Source of the DNA: Igneacidithiobacillus copahuensis
GTDB lineage: Bacteria > Pseudomonadota > Gammaproteobacteria > Acidithiobacillales > Acidithiobacillaceae
NCBI RefSeq assembly: GCF_018854015.1
Contig: NZ_JAAXYO010000037.1
Span: forward strand, 1 to 54,829
DNA length: 54,829 nucleotides
Reading direction: 5' to 3'
A program made the translations under genes and the position numbers. Below, piece after piece: positions 42,501 to 49,859 of this stretch. Below the pieces are notes generated by a model, which was not told the DNA's origin, did not search any database, and saw nothing but the letters and a program-made list of their open reading frames with translations. Within the stretch, counting starts at the first letter, position 1; each line of letters begins with the position of its first letter.

Positions 42501-43331
42501 TCAGAGGCCCAGCCAGGAAACTAGCCTTGCCCAGAACGGCTTGTGGCGCTGGCTCAAGAACAGTGCTTCCCAAACCAGACGGGCCAGAAAAGACGAGCGA
42601 CAAGGGCACACCTCGATTCCGTTGAGCGCCGCGAGCACATCAAAGGACAAATCCGTCATCACGTAGGCAAAATACGCCATGGCTACGCCAACTACCGCTG
42701 TCAAAGCCAGGAAGTGACCGCCTGCAAAAAAGTGGTGATAGGCCCACCCGAAGGCCGGTATCAGTCCACGCGCGTAGCGCCAAAATGAATAGGGAAGAGG
42801 CACCGCACCGCAAAAGGTTCGCCACTGCCCCAAGAGAACCATCTCACCGTGTAAATCTTCGCGGATAACCGTACCAGCGGAGCGACTTTCCTTGGCGACC
42901 CTGCCCACCCACAACAAAAATCCAAACAACAGCACGCTCACGGCCAACAGTACGAGCAGTAGCCAGGATGCAGCCATCTCAGGGTATGGGCTCTCAGGAA
43001 ACAGGGCCTCTGCCCAAAATATCAGGGCAGCGGCAGCGGACAAAAAAGCAATGAACAGCCCGATCCAGCCAGCCAGATGGGCCTTTTGTCGCGATCCCCA
43101 ACGAGACAACACCCACTGTTCGGCGACCTTGCGAGCATTGACCAGATACCGCCAGCCCGGATCGGCAGCAGCGTCCTCCCACTCCTCGCGCTTCGGCCAG
43201 GGCCAAATCATGCCAACTCCATTCGCCATCACTGTCAGCAGCAAGGTAACACCAACGGCCAGAGCGACCCACACCCCAGCCTTGCCTGACTCGATGCAAA
43301 TAGCCAACACCACGAGCAGCAGCAGCCACAT
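42501..43331 (-). CDS. Multi-pass membrane protein of unknown function
   Basis: A 276-residue protein with about five to six hydrophobic segments (MWLLLLVVLAICIESGKAG start; AVGVTLLLTVMANGVGMIW; HLAGWIGLFIAFLSAAAALI; WLLLVLLAVSVLLFGFLLW; GHFLALTAVVGVAMAYFAYV). The ATG at 43331 has GGGAGGGCGAG upstream; a GTG at 43367 is in frame but would sit 5 bp from the promoter core. A short cytoplasmic CPC motif occurs late in the chain. The C-terminal Trp/Arg-rich end is unassigned. Last gene with the ICE promoter motif, so probably part of the element. Confidence 0.6.
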   Translation of the reverse strand: MWLLLLVVLAICIESGKAGVWVALAVGVTLLLTVMANGVGMIWPWPKREEWEDAAADPGWRYLVNARKVAEQWVLSRWGSRQKAHLAGWIGLFIAFLSAAAALIFWAEALFPESPYPEMAASWLLLVLLAVSVLLFGFLLWVGRVAKESRSAGTVIREDLHGEMVLLGQWRTFCGAVPLPYSFWRYARGLIPAFGWAYHHFFAGGHFLALTAVVGVAMAYFAYVMTDLSFDVLAALNGIEVCPCRSSFLARLVWEALFLSQRHKPFWARLVSWLGL

Positions 43332-43371
43332 CCTCTCGCCCTCCCGGAAGCCGATGTCGAAACTCACCGGT

Positions 43372-43401
43372 CAGGGTATAGACCGTCCCCGGAGGAGTTA
43401 G
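43372..43401 (-). promoter_or_regulatory. Shared ICE promoter/operator motif upstream of the membrane-protein gene
   Basis: The minus strand reads CTAAC then GGTCTATACCCTG with 20-bp half-site spacing. It is the rightmost copy of the motif I find in the window. Confidence 0.55.
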
Positions 43402-43771
43402 GGCACAGGGCACCTACCACCCTGCCGTGGCCTGTTTCCTCTTTATCTTGCGTTCCCTCTCGCGTTCCCTCTCGTTACCTCGACGTTCTGACATGCTCGA
43501 CATGGGCAGCAAAGAATGAGCCCAGCCAATATCATTCTCGGTCGGTGGACGTACCGAGCTCCAGATGCGGCCATGATCACCGGCTGTACAAGTATCCTCG
43601 TGCTAGGCTTAGGAAGTTGCCCGCACGGGTTCCAAGCGCTACCATCGAAGCACAGATGGCAGCTAGAGACTGTAAGCGGACGTTTGATTATGTTTACCAT
43701 TCCCCTCATATTTTCCAGAAAAAGAAATATTTATCTTTATTACAATGAGTTATTTGCCTGGTAACTGGTAA
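43385..43771. other. Noncoding junction between conjugation genes and the mer unit
   Basis: About 390 bp without a convincing gene. It contains a direct repeat of GCGTTCCCTCTC at about 43452-43475, and then turns abruptly AT-rich at about 43680-43770. The composition change and repeat fit an insertion junction, but I recognise no inverted repeats or att sequence. Confidence 0.4.
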
Positions 43772-44188
43772 TTAGTAGTCTCTTGCATGCTCTCGTAATG
43801 ACTCGATGAGCGGGCAAGGGTAATTTCCCTGCTGGGATTTGCACGCCTCAAGCTGCTGTAGCAAAGCACCCTCTATTCGATGTAGTTCGCATAAACGCGC
43901 TTGCACACTCAAGAGATGCTGCGCAGCCAATTCTGCAGCCTCGCGACAATGCGTACCATCGGCAAGTTTCAGGAGTTGTCCGATTTCCTCCAAGCTGAAG
44001 CCTAGCCCTTTCGCCGATTTCACGAAGCGCAATCGCTCCAGGTCCGATTGTCCGTAATGACGGATGCCGCCAGGGGGACGTTTCGGCTCTGGAAGAAGGC
44101 CCTTGCGCTGATAAAAACGGATGGTTTCGACGTGTACTCCAGCAGCTTCTGCCAAAGCACCAATGGTAAGAGATGGCACGGGATACAT
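43772..44188 (-). CDS. merR: Mercury-responsive regulator MerR
   Basis: A 138-residue MerR-family dimer. The N-terminal winged helix (LTIGALAEAAGVHVETIRFY) matches the family. The three Hg(II)-binding cysteines are all present, at 81 (DGTHC), 116 (LEAC) and 125 (NYPCPLI), matching Cys82/117/126 of Tn501 MerR. The gene is divergent from merC-merA. It should repress, and with Hg(II) activate, the merC promoter by untwisting its 19-bp spacer, and also control itself. Confidence 0.93.
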   Translation of the reverse strand: MYPVPSLTIGALAEAAGVHVETIRFYQRKGLLPEPKRPPGGIRHYGQSDLERLRFVKSAKGLGFSLEEIGQLLKLADGTHCREAAELAAQHLLSVQARLCELHRIEGALLQQLEACKSQQGNYPCPLIESLREHARDY

Positions 44189-44193
44189 CCTCC

Positions 44194-44224
44194 TTGACTC
44201 CGTACCAGACTACGGTAATAGGGT
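44194..44224 (+). promoter_or_regulatory. MerR-controlled promoter/operator of merC-merA
   Basis: TTGACT (44194-44199) and TAGGGT (44219-44224) are separated by exactly 19 bp. This is the over-long spacer typical of MerR-activated promoters. The spacer contains the dyad CCGTAC/CTACGG where MerR would bind. It lies directly upstream of merC and beside the merR start. Confidence 0.88.
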
Positions 44225-44275
44225 CTTCGGTAACAAGTGTGGATGAACCCGACTTGCCTGCATCAGGAGGAGCCA

Positions 44276-44716
44276 ATGAACAACATTTTACTATCCCGCA
44301 TCCTCGATAAGACCGGAGTACTCGGTACGATTATTTCGGGCTTGAGTTGTGCAATGTGTTTTCCGGCGCTTGCCAGCATTGGAGCGGCCGTCGGCCTGGG
44401 ATTTCTCAGTCGCTGGGAAGGGCTTTTCGTGCACATTCTCATTCCGGCGTTTTTGGTGATCGCCCTATTGGCGAACGGCTTAGGATGGTTTTTCCATCAC
44501 CAGTGGCAGCGATCTGCACTGGGCTCCTTAGGGCCAATCGTGGCGCTGGTGGGAGACCAGGGCATGATCCATCATATTTTGTTGCCCGATGTGGCGCGCA
44601 CCCTGTTCTATGCCGGGCTCGTTGCGATGGTCCTATTTGCCCTTTGGGATCTCTTCCGCCCCGCTCACAAACGCTGTGCGCTGCCTTCTGGCAATAACCA
44701 TCCCTCAAACTGCTAA
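44276..44716 (+). CDS. merC: Mercuric ion transporter MerC
   Basis: A 146-residue inner-membrane Hg(II) importer with about four transmembrane helices. The N-terminal DKTGVLGTIISGLSCAMCFP contains the metal-binding CxxC (Cys 25 and 28), followed by GFLSRWEGLF and the C-terminal PAHKRC region, all features of MerC. AGGAGGAGCC precedes the ATG. It feeds Hg(II) to MerA, encoded 14 bp downstream. No merT or merP is present, so MerC is the only visible importer. Confidence 0.92.
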   Translation: MNNILLSRILDKTGVLGTIISGLSCAMCFPALASIGAAVGLGFLSRWEGLFVHILIPAFLVIALLANGLGWFFHHQWQRSALGSLGPIVALVGDQGMIHHILLPDVARTLFYAGLVAMVLFALWDLFRPAHKRCALPSGNNHPSNC

Positions 44717-44730
44717 GCAAGGAGTCTATC

Positions 44731-46380
44731 GTGTCGCAAAAAATTGTTTTCTCTATCACCGGGATGACCTGTGCGCATTGTGCCCAGAGTGTGGAGAAGG
44801 CGCTGATGGCTATTCCAGGTGTTGACAGCGCCCAGGTGTCGCTGGCCAACAATCAAGCAGAAGTGGTTCTTCGATCGCCCATACCGACAGAGACCTTGCT
44901 GGTAGCTGTAACACAGGCAGGTTTTGGTGCCGAAATGAAGCAGGACAATGTGTCTGATTCTGCACGCCTTCCGGCGGAATCCGAGCCACTGCATGTCGCC
45001 ATCATTGGCAGTGGCGGTGCGGCAATGGCTGCCGCGCTGAAAGCCGTGGAGCGCGGTGCCCGGGTAACCCTCATTGAACGAGGTACGATCGGTGGCACCT
45101 GCGTCAACATCGGTTGCGTGCCCTCCAAAATTCTCATCCGCGCCGCGCATATCGCCCATCTACGACGCGAAAGCCCTTTTGATGCCGGAATCACCTCGCA
45201 AGCACCGACGATTTGCCGCGAATCACTATTGGCTCAGCAGCAAAGTCGTGTCGAGGAGTTGCGCCACGCCAAGTACGAGGGGATCCTGGCGCAGACGCCG
45301 GCTATCACTGTCTTGCGCGGTGAAGCTGGATTTCTGGATGAGCAAACCCTTTCCGTAGCGCTTGCTGACGGCAGCGCTCGCGCAATACTCTTCGACCGTT
45401 GTCTGATCGCCACCGGAGCAAGTGCCGCTATCCCGCCGTTACCAGGACTGGCAGATACCCCGTACTGGACCTCCACTGAGGCCCTGGCAAGTGATTCCAT
45501 CCCGAGTCGACTCGTGGTAATCGGCGCTTCCGTCGTAGCGGTGGAACTTGCCCAGGCCTTTGCTCGTCTCGGGAGTCGGGTAACTATTCTTGCGCGCAGC
45601 GTCTTGCTTAGTCAGGAGGACCCTGCGATTGGCGAGGCAATTACCAATGCGTTCCGGGAGGAGGGAATCGTCGTGCGGGAGAATACGCAAGCCAAGCGCG
45701 TCGATTACCGAGATGGGGAATTCCAACTCACGACAAAAGAGGGTCTGTTCCGCGCCGACCGGCTCTTGGTTGCCACGGGTCGGGCGCCTAACACCCGAAG
45801 CTTGAATCTTGCAGCTGCTGGTGTAGAGGCGAACTCTCACGGTTCCATCATCGTTGACAAAGAGTTGCGCACCAGTGCGCCAAACATCTTTGCCGCAGGT
45901 GACTGCACCGACCAGCCTCAGTTTGTTTATGTAGCTGCAGCTGGTGGCACTCGAGCTGCCATCAATATGACCGGTGGCGAGGCTGCGCTGGATCTCTCGA
46001 CCATGCCGGCAGTGGTTTTCACAGATCCGCAAGTGGCTACCGTTGGATATAGCGAAGCGAAAGCCCGGCAGCAAGGGATCACAACGGTGAGCCGCACCCT
46101 TACCCTCGATAATGTGCCAAGAGCCTTGGCGAACTTCGACACGCGCGGCTTTATCAAATTGGTAGCTGAAGCTGCCACGGGAAGGCTGCTTGGTGTGCAG
46201 GCGGTTGCCCCAGACGCAGGGGAGCTGATACAGGCGGCGGCCTTAGCGATCCACAATCGGATGACCGTACAGGATCTAGCCGATCAGTTATTCCCCTATC
46301 TCACTATGGTCGAGGGCCTGAAGCTGGCCGCCCAGACGTTCAGCAAAGATGTAAAGCAGTTGTCTTGCTGCGCTGGATGA
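44731..46380 (+). CDS. merA: Mercuric reductase MerA
   Basis: A 549-residue NADPH- and FAD-dependent enzyme that reduces Hg(II) to volatile Hg(0) in the cytoplasm. The N-terminal heavy-metal domain has GMTCAHC (Cys 14 and 17). The redox pair lies in GGTCVNIGCVPSK (about residues 121-133). FAD and NADPH folds follow (IIGSGGAAMAAALKAVERGA; LVVIGASVVAVELAQAFARL). The C-terminal Hg-binding pair, CC, is at 546-547. GTG start with AAGGAG upstream. Complete in every key residue. Confidence 0.95.
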   Translation: MSQKIVFSITGMTCAHCAQSVEKALMAIPGVDSAQVSLANNQAEVVLRSPIPTETLLVAVTQAGFGAEMKQDNVSDSARLPAESEPLHVAIIGSGGAAMAAALKAVERGARVTLIERGTIGGTCVNIGCVPSKILIRAAHIAHLRRESPFDAGITSQAPTICRESLLAQQQSRVEELRHAKYEGILAQTPAITVLRGEAGFLDEQTLSVALADGSARAILFDRCLIATGASAAIPPLPGLADTPYWTSTEALASDSIPSRLVVIGASVVAVELAQAFARLGSRVTILARSVLLSQEDPAIGEAITNAFREEGIVVRENTQAKRVDYRDGEFQLTTKEGLFRADRLLVATGRAPNTRSLNLAAAGVEANSHGSIIVDKELRTSAPNIFAAGDCTDQPQFVYVAAAGGTRAAINMTGGEAALDLSTMPAVVFTDPQVATVGYSEAKARQQGITTVSRTLTLDNVPRALANFDTRGFIKLVAEAATGRLLGVQAVAPDAGELIQAAALAIHNRMTVQDLADQLFPYLTMVEGLKLAAQTFSKDVKQLSCCAG

Positions 46381-46659
46381 TTTCAATACGAGGGCAGTTC
46401 TGAAAAGCAGCAACGTGGCCAAATAACTCACAATTTTTCTAGTACAATACTCATACGGTCAGGATATCTATGCCGGTAAACGTATTTGCAAGCGAGACGA
46501 TAGCCAAATGATTAGTTAAAGGGAAAAATGCCAGCAGTCAAAAGCCCTCCAGCATTAACCCGAATCTCCATCGCCAAGGGAGGCGGAGGCGATGAGTCAC
46601 GCGATCGATGCCATAATGTTCCGGAGTCCGTGAGCCCCTAGCCCATGTTGGAGCCTCCA
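46381..46659. other. Noncoding gap between merA and the peptide operon
   Basis: About 280 bp between two convergent genes. I see no gene and no clear terminator. It ends in a GGAGCCTCCAC segment next to the abrupt C-terminus of the first DsbG-like gene, so a rearrangement point is possible here. Confidence 0.35.
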
Positions 46660-47235
46660 CTACTTATCTTTGGTAAAGTACAGCAAGGTTGGGGTAGCCT
46701 CTTCTCCGGTGTGGATGAGTAACCAGGTATTGTAGCTTACCGCTTTGCGGATAGACGTCGGCGCGTGGTTGTCGGGGGGAATTCCCCCCTCCTCTGTGGC
46801 AACGTTGAAATGCGATTCATCGAATGCTAGCGCTCGCGCTGGGAGTTTGCTCGCTAAAATAGCTGCGGCTTTAGCCGCGCTAGTGGGCTTTAGAAACCCG
46901 ACGAGTGCGACCCGCAGGTGGATTTTCCCGGCTTCGACGAGCGGCATGGCGGCTTCGTAAAAGCGGTGACACCAGATACAATTGGGGTCCATAAAGGCCA
47001 TCAAAACCGGGCCATGATGCCCCACGAGAAAGGTATCTGCATGCTTTATTTTCTGGGCAATAATCTCTGGGGGCATAGCTTTTGGAGTAAGATGGGAAGA
47101 CGCGTCTATTTCTTCGTGAGCATTTGGGATTTGGGTTGCGCCCATCGTGGCCACTGGAAACAATATGGACATAAGAAACAGGGGAGCAAAAAGTGCTTTT
47201 GTCTCGAATCTGCTGAATAAACAAAATTTTCTCAT
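46660..47235 (-). CDS. DsbC/DsbG-like thiol-disulfide protein, C-terminally short
   Basis: A 191-residue secreted protein with a signal-type N-terminus (LFAPLFLMSILFPVATMGA) and the DsbC/DsbG active site MDPNCIWCHRFYE, whose CxxC is CIWC. Compared with the paralogue at 49214-49837 it stops right after the cis-Pro strand (TPTLLYFTKDK), about 20 residues early, so the end may be truncated. GGAGG precedes the ATG. It is the last gene of the operon and should act on cysteines in the periplasm. The substrate is probably the small peptide of this locus (inference). Confidence 0.75.
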   Translation of the reverse strand: MRKFCLFSRFETKALFAPLFLMSILFPVATMGATQIPNAHEEIDASSHLTPKAMPPEIIAQKIKHADTFLVGHHGPVLMAFMDPNCIWCHRFYEAAMPLVEAGKIHLRVALVGFLKPTSAAKAAAILASKLPARALAFDESHFNVATEEGGIPPDNHAPTSIRKAVSYNTWLLIHTGEEATPTLLYFTKDK

Positions 47236-47286
47236 TTATCCTCCATCTGCTGAGTTGACAAAGGTAACGGGGTAGATTCCCGGCAT

Positions 47287-48033
47287 TCAATCGATTTTTA
47301 GGAGTCCTGCACTACGGCAAGATTCAAGGATGATCTGATAGTCCGCCAGTGGCTCCGCATAAAGGCCCCATTGCAGCGCTACTTCAAGCGATTTTCCGCC
47401 ACAAAGCAGGTGCAGAAAGCTGAATCCGCCCGGGGATAACGATAAATAGCGCGGTTCGTTGTCTGAGGAGATCATGCCCAAGCCAACCCATTGGTGCAGG
47501 TGTATTGTCCGCTTCTGCGCCAAGCACTCCGGTAGACCATGGTGGGGTGCGACAGTTTCATACGTTACCCGATCCGTCCGAAACAGTCGTGGACGCCGTT
47601 CCAGGTATACCGCATGGTCCGAAAGCCTCCCCAAGAGAATCGGCGCTTCATATTCGAGTGGAACCAGAGGGTGGCAGCACTCCAGTGTGCAGCGGTGCAG
47701 AAACCATTCTAACTGTGCAGCCTTTGAGTACTCTTGCTTGGGGTGCCCAGAGGATCTCAGAAAAGCGCCAAAATGCTCCCCATAAAGCATAAGATCTGGA
47801 TCTTCTGGCAAATGCCAGCGCCGATAACTTGCGGTAATTCGTGAAAACACATCCTCCCCGGCCAAATGCACCACTGCGGGATATATCGTGGCTAACGAAT
47901 CCAGCATTCGGTTTTGCAGACTGGCTCGGTAGAAGGAGAGCGCAGGAGATGTTGGTCTATTCTCGTTGGACTCGAGGAGTTGCGTTACCCATGCCCGCTG
48001 CCACTGATGCAAGGAAGCGCTGTTCTCTTTCAT
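47287..48033 (-). CDS. DUF2063-family partner protein of the MNIO enzyme (BufC-like)
   Basis: A 248-residue protein. ATG 48033 overlaps the stop of the MNIO gene (ATGA), so the longer frame is not used. The N-terminal half, SFYRASLQNRMLDSLATIYP then VVHLAGEDVFSRITASYRRW and LMLYGEHFGAFLRS, matches DUF2063 proteins. These bind the precursor leader and present it to DUF692 enzymes in bufferin-type pathways. The C-terminal half (LSPGGFSFLHLLCGGKSLEV) resembles the winged-helix-like recognition part. The strict pairing and overlap with the enzyme support the assignment. Confidence 0.85.
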   Translation of the reverse strand: MKENSASLHQWQRAWVTQLLESNENRPTSPALSFYRASLQNRMLDSLATIYPAVVHLAGEDVFSRITASYRRWHLPEDPDLMLYGEHFGAFLRSSGHPKQEYSKAAQLEWFLHRCTLECCHPLVPLEYEAPILLGRLSDHAVYLERRPRLFRTDRVTYETVAPHHGLPECLAQKRTIHLHQWVGLGMISSDNEPRYLSLSPGGFSFLHLLCGGKSLEVALQWGLYAEPLADYQIILESCRSAGLLKID

Positions 48034-48848
48034 GCCACCGACTCCAAGGATTGTGCCACCCTCAGTAACTCGGGTAGTTTGGGGATCTCGGTATCCCATT
48101 CGAGAATGCGAACTGCGTCCGGGAAACGCGCGCAGGCCGCAGCGTAGAGCGTGCGGGTCTGGGCGCCGGGTCTGCGACTGTGTGTGTCTACATGCAGTGT
48201 ACGTTCGGCAAACTCTAGCCGTTCCCCGCCGGCAACATGAATTTCGGCGACGAGGTCTGTTGGCAACCCGTCGAGAAAATTCCACGGATCCCCTCCATGA
48301 TTGCGGCAGTTAATGCGTAGGTTCTCTACATCCAGAAGCATTTGGCAACCCGAGTGTGTCGCTAGGGCGCACCAAAACTCCAGGTCCGAATACTCCGCTT
48401 GATCCTCAGCTTCCGGCTGAAGATAGAACGCAATATTTTCCAGAAGCAAGGGACGCTTCAGGAAGTCCTGTACCATTTCAATGCGAGAGACCAGGTGTTG
48501 TAACACCGAATGCTGCCGAGGAATGGGATACTGATCACCGAAATACTGGCCATCCATCGAACACCAGGCAAGATGGTCGGACACGCGAAGCGGATCCACC
48601 CGGTGGATTAGCGCGCGCAGTCTTTGTAGGTAGCGGGTATTCAACGGATCGCTGGAGCCGATGGAAAGCCCTACTCCATGTAGGGTGATTGGGTAGTCAG
48701 CCCGCGCTTCATCCAGCTCCGCAATCCACTTTCGATCAGCTCCCAGATAGTCCTCGCTATAGACTTCCAGGGTACTAATGACGGGCTTCGTGCGCAGAAG
48801 CTCCTCGACATGAGGCGCCCGAAGGCCGATTCCTGTAAAAGAGTGCAT
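48030..48848 (-). CDS. DUF692 multinuclear non-haem iron oxidative enzyme (MNIO, BufB-like)
   Basis: A 272-residue TIM-barrel iron enzyme that should modify cysteines of the adjacent small peptide. Family motifs appear in order: GIGLRAPHVEELL, HGVGLSIGSSD, VSDHLAWCSMDG, LLLENIAFYL, MLLDVENLRINCRNHGGDP (usual form LLLDVNN...NHG), EIHVAGGE, LHVDTHSRRPG and RILEWDTEIP. These carry the His/Asp/Glu iron ligands. ATG 48848 is preferred because GGAG lies 5 bases upstream; ATG 48863 is in frame. MbnB, TglH and BufB1 are characterised relatives. The exact product here cannot be predicted. Confidence 0.92.
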   Translation of the reverse strand: MHSFTGIGLRAPHVEELLRTKPVISTLEVYSEDYLGADRKWIAELDEARADYPITLHGVGLSIGSSDPLNTRYLQRLRALIHRVDPLRVSDHLAWCSMDGQYFGDQYPIPRQHSVLQHLVSRIEMVQDFLKRPLLLENIAFYLQPEAEDQAEYSDLEFWCALATHSGCQMLLDVENLRINCRNHGGDPWNFLDGLPTDLVAEIHVAGGERLEFAERTLHVDTHSRRPGAQTRTLYAAACARFPDAVRILEWDTEIPKLPELLRVAQSLESVA

Positions 48849-48870
48849 AGCGCTCCAAACCATATCGCCA

Positions 48871-48898
48871 CCGGATTCGCGCGGGAACGGGAATCCGG
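48871..48898 (-). other. Intercistronic hairpin between precursor and MNIO genes
   Basis: CCGGATTC and GAATCCGG form a perfect 8-bp stem around a 12-base loop in the 60-bp gap between the precursor stop and the enzyme start. RiPP operons often use such a structure to stabilise or partially end the precursor transcript so that peptide exceeds enzyme. There is no following U-run, so attenuation or RNA protection is more likely than full termination. Confidence 0.55.
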
Positions 48899-48908
48899 CA
48901 GCAATACC

Positions 48909-49166
48909 TTACATCGTGGATTTCTTTTTCATCCCACTACAACCATGACGCATCATTCCTCCTTTGTTCTTGTACGTTTTACTTTTGCCGCTGCAACCAT
49001 GGCGCATCATGTTTCCCTTGGTTTTTGCGGAGGACTGCGTTTTGGCCATGGGCGGCGCCATAGTGTCGGCGTTGGCGACTGCTGTTATTGCGCCGCCGGC
49101 CAAACAACTGGCCAGAAATGTGCTGGCAATCATCTTGGCTACCTTGTTCTGCTTTGACTGTTCCAT
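48909..49166 (-). CDS. Secreted cysteine-repeat peptide precursor (bufferin-like RiPP)
   Basis: An 85-residue peptide. ATG 49166 is chosen because AAGGAG lies 8 bases upstream; the longer frame has none. The signal peptide covers about 1-33 (KMIASTFLASCLAGGAITAV, cleavage after ANA); LASC could alternatively be read as a lipobox. The mature part is Lys- and Met-rich with two copies of MMRHGCSG (residues 53-60 and 71-78) spaced 18 residues apart, each with one Cys. It lies directly before the MNIO and DUF2063 genes, as bufferin precursors do. The repeats are the likely modified, metal-binding cores. Known bufferins have different cysteine patterns, so this may be a new class. Confidence 0.8.
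   Translation of the reverse strand: MEQSKQNKVAKMIASTFLASCLAGGAITAVANADTMAPPMAKTQSSAKTKGNMMRHGCSGKSKTYKNKGGMMRHGCSGMKKKSTM
48912..49016 (-). repeat. Tandem 54-bp (18-codon) repeat in the peptide precursor
   Basis: Two units encode GNMMRHGCSGKSKTYKNK and GGMMRHGCSGMKKKSTM. The octapeptide MMRHGCSG is identical in both, although the DNA differs at several bases. This means the peptide, not the DNA, has been conserved. Confidence 0.8.
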
Positions 49167-49213
49167 TGTGCTGCTCCTTCTTACGCATTGCCGATACAAC
49201 GAGACATCTCCTG

Positions 49214-49837
49214 TCAATCTTTTGTCTGCCACAAATGTGGCAGAAGTTTCTTCAAGTCGGTTTCGGAAATAGCTCCCGGGATCCGTCCTATTTTTCCGTC
49301 TTTTGCACGGAACAGGATGGCTGGTGTGCCCTCAAAGCCTGCTTCGCTCATGATGGTGAGATTCTGGTGCAGAATCTTTTGGGTTGCGGGCGTGGGCGTC
49401 GTCTTGGGCAGAGATTGATAACGTCCACTGCGTAAAGCAGGCCCTATAATCGTCTCAAAGTGTTTGAGTGCGTGCAGGGGATGCGGCGATTGCAGCCAGG
49501 CTGCCGCCTCGGCTGGGCTTTGGGGGGTAAGGAATGCCACCGGTACGTACCGCACCGTTAATTTTCCGGCCGCGATCAGTGGTGCTTCGTGCTCGTACAG
49601 GACGTGGCAGTAAGGGCAATTAGGATCCTGGAAGTCATAAATAACGGGGCCCGCATGACCGTCCTGAATGTAGGTAATGTGATGCGGCAGAAAATGATTC
49701 CAAAAGGTGCCTGCCGTCATTTCGGGAGGTTCTGACGTATGCGCAACCGCCAGAGTGGGTTCAGCGAGGAGAAAGCCGAAGGCCAGAGCTCCTCTCAAAA
49801 ACCACCGCATTCGTCTACTGATTGTCCAATGATGCAT
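49214..49837 (-). CDS. DsbC/DsbG-like periplasmic thiol-disulfide protein
   Basis: A 207-residue complete member with signal sequence (RWFLRGALAFGFLLAEPTLA) and active site DFQDPNCPYCHVLYEHEAP (CPYC). The cis-Pro loop is FEGTPAILFRAKDGKIGRI. It lacks the N-terminal dimerisation domain of classical DsbC/DsbG. AGGAG precedes the ATG. The gene lies 47 bp before the peptide gene. It could keep the core cysteines reduced, or reshuffle disulfides, after export. It is the best-preserved of three paralogues in the operon. Confidence 0.8.
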   Translation of the reverse strand: MHHWTISRRMRWFLRGALAFGFLLAEPTLAVAHTSEPPEMTAGTFWNHFLPHHITYIQDGHAGPVIYDFQDPNCPYCHVLYEHEAPLIAAGKLTVRYVPVAFLTPQSPAEAAAWLQSPHPLHALKHFETIIGPALRSGRYQSLPKTTPTPATQKILHQNLTIMSEAGFEGTPAILFRAKDGKIGRIPGAISETDLKKLLPHLWQTKD

Positions 49838-49859
49838 GTTGCTCGCGTCTCCTGTAGGT

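Larger units (their letters stand above)
7290..43384. mobile_element. Integrative and conjugative element with Trb-type T4SS (left end and core; right end undefined)
   Basis: The element is bounded on the left by the tRNA-derived att fragment and the integrase. It contains a full mating apparatus (TrbB, C, D, E, F, G, I, J, L homologues, VirB1), coupling protein TraG, relaxase, TopB, an entry-exclusion lipoprotein and antirestriction proteins. A shared promoter motif occurs through 43384 and is not seen beyond. The right boundary is not identified. The mer and peptide loci further right may be cargo of the same element or separate insertions. The composition resembles Tn4371-type ICEs, but the gene order is not identical to what I remember for that family. 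Confidence 0.8.

Noticed and set aside
43452..43475. GCGTTCCCTCTC repeat as a CRISPR or att site
   Set aside because: Only two adjacent copies without spacers, and no match to the tRNA-derived att at 7290.
43443..43709. 88-residue minus-strand frame upstream of merR
   Set aside because: No ribosome-binding site, no domain, and it crosses the direct repeat and composition break.
48034..48285. N-terminal extension of the DUF2063 gene
   Set aside because: It lies inside the MNIO gene in another frame and is Arg-rich nonsense; the ATGA overlap at 48033 gives the family's normal start.
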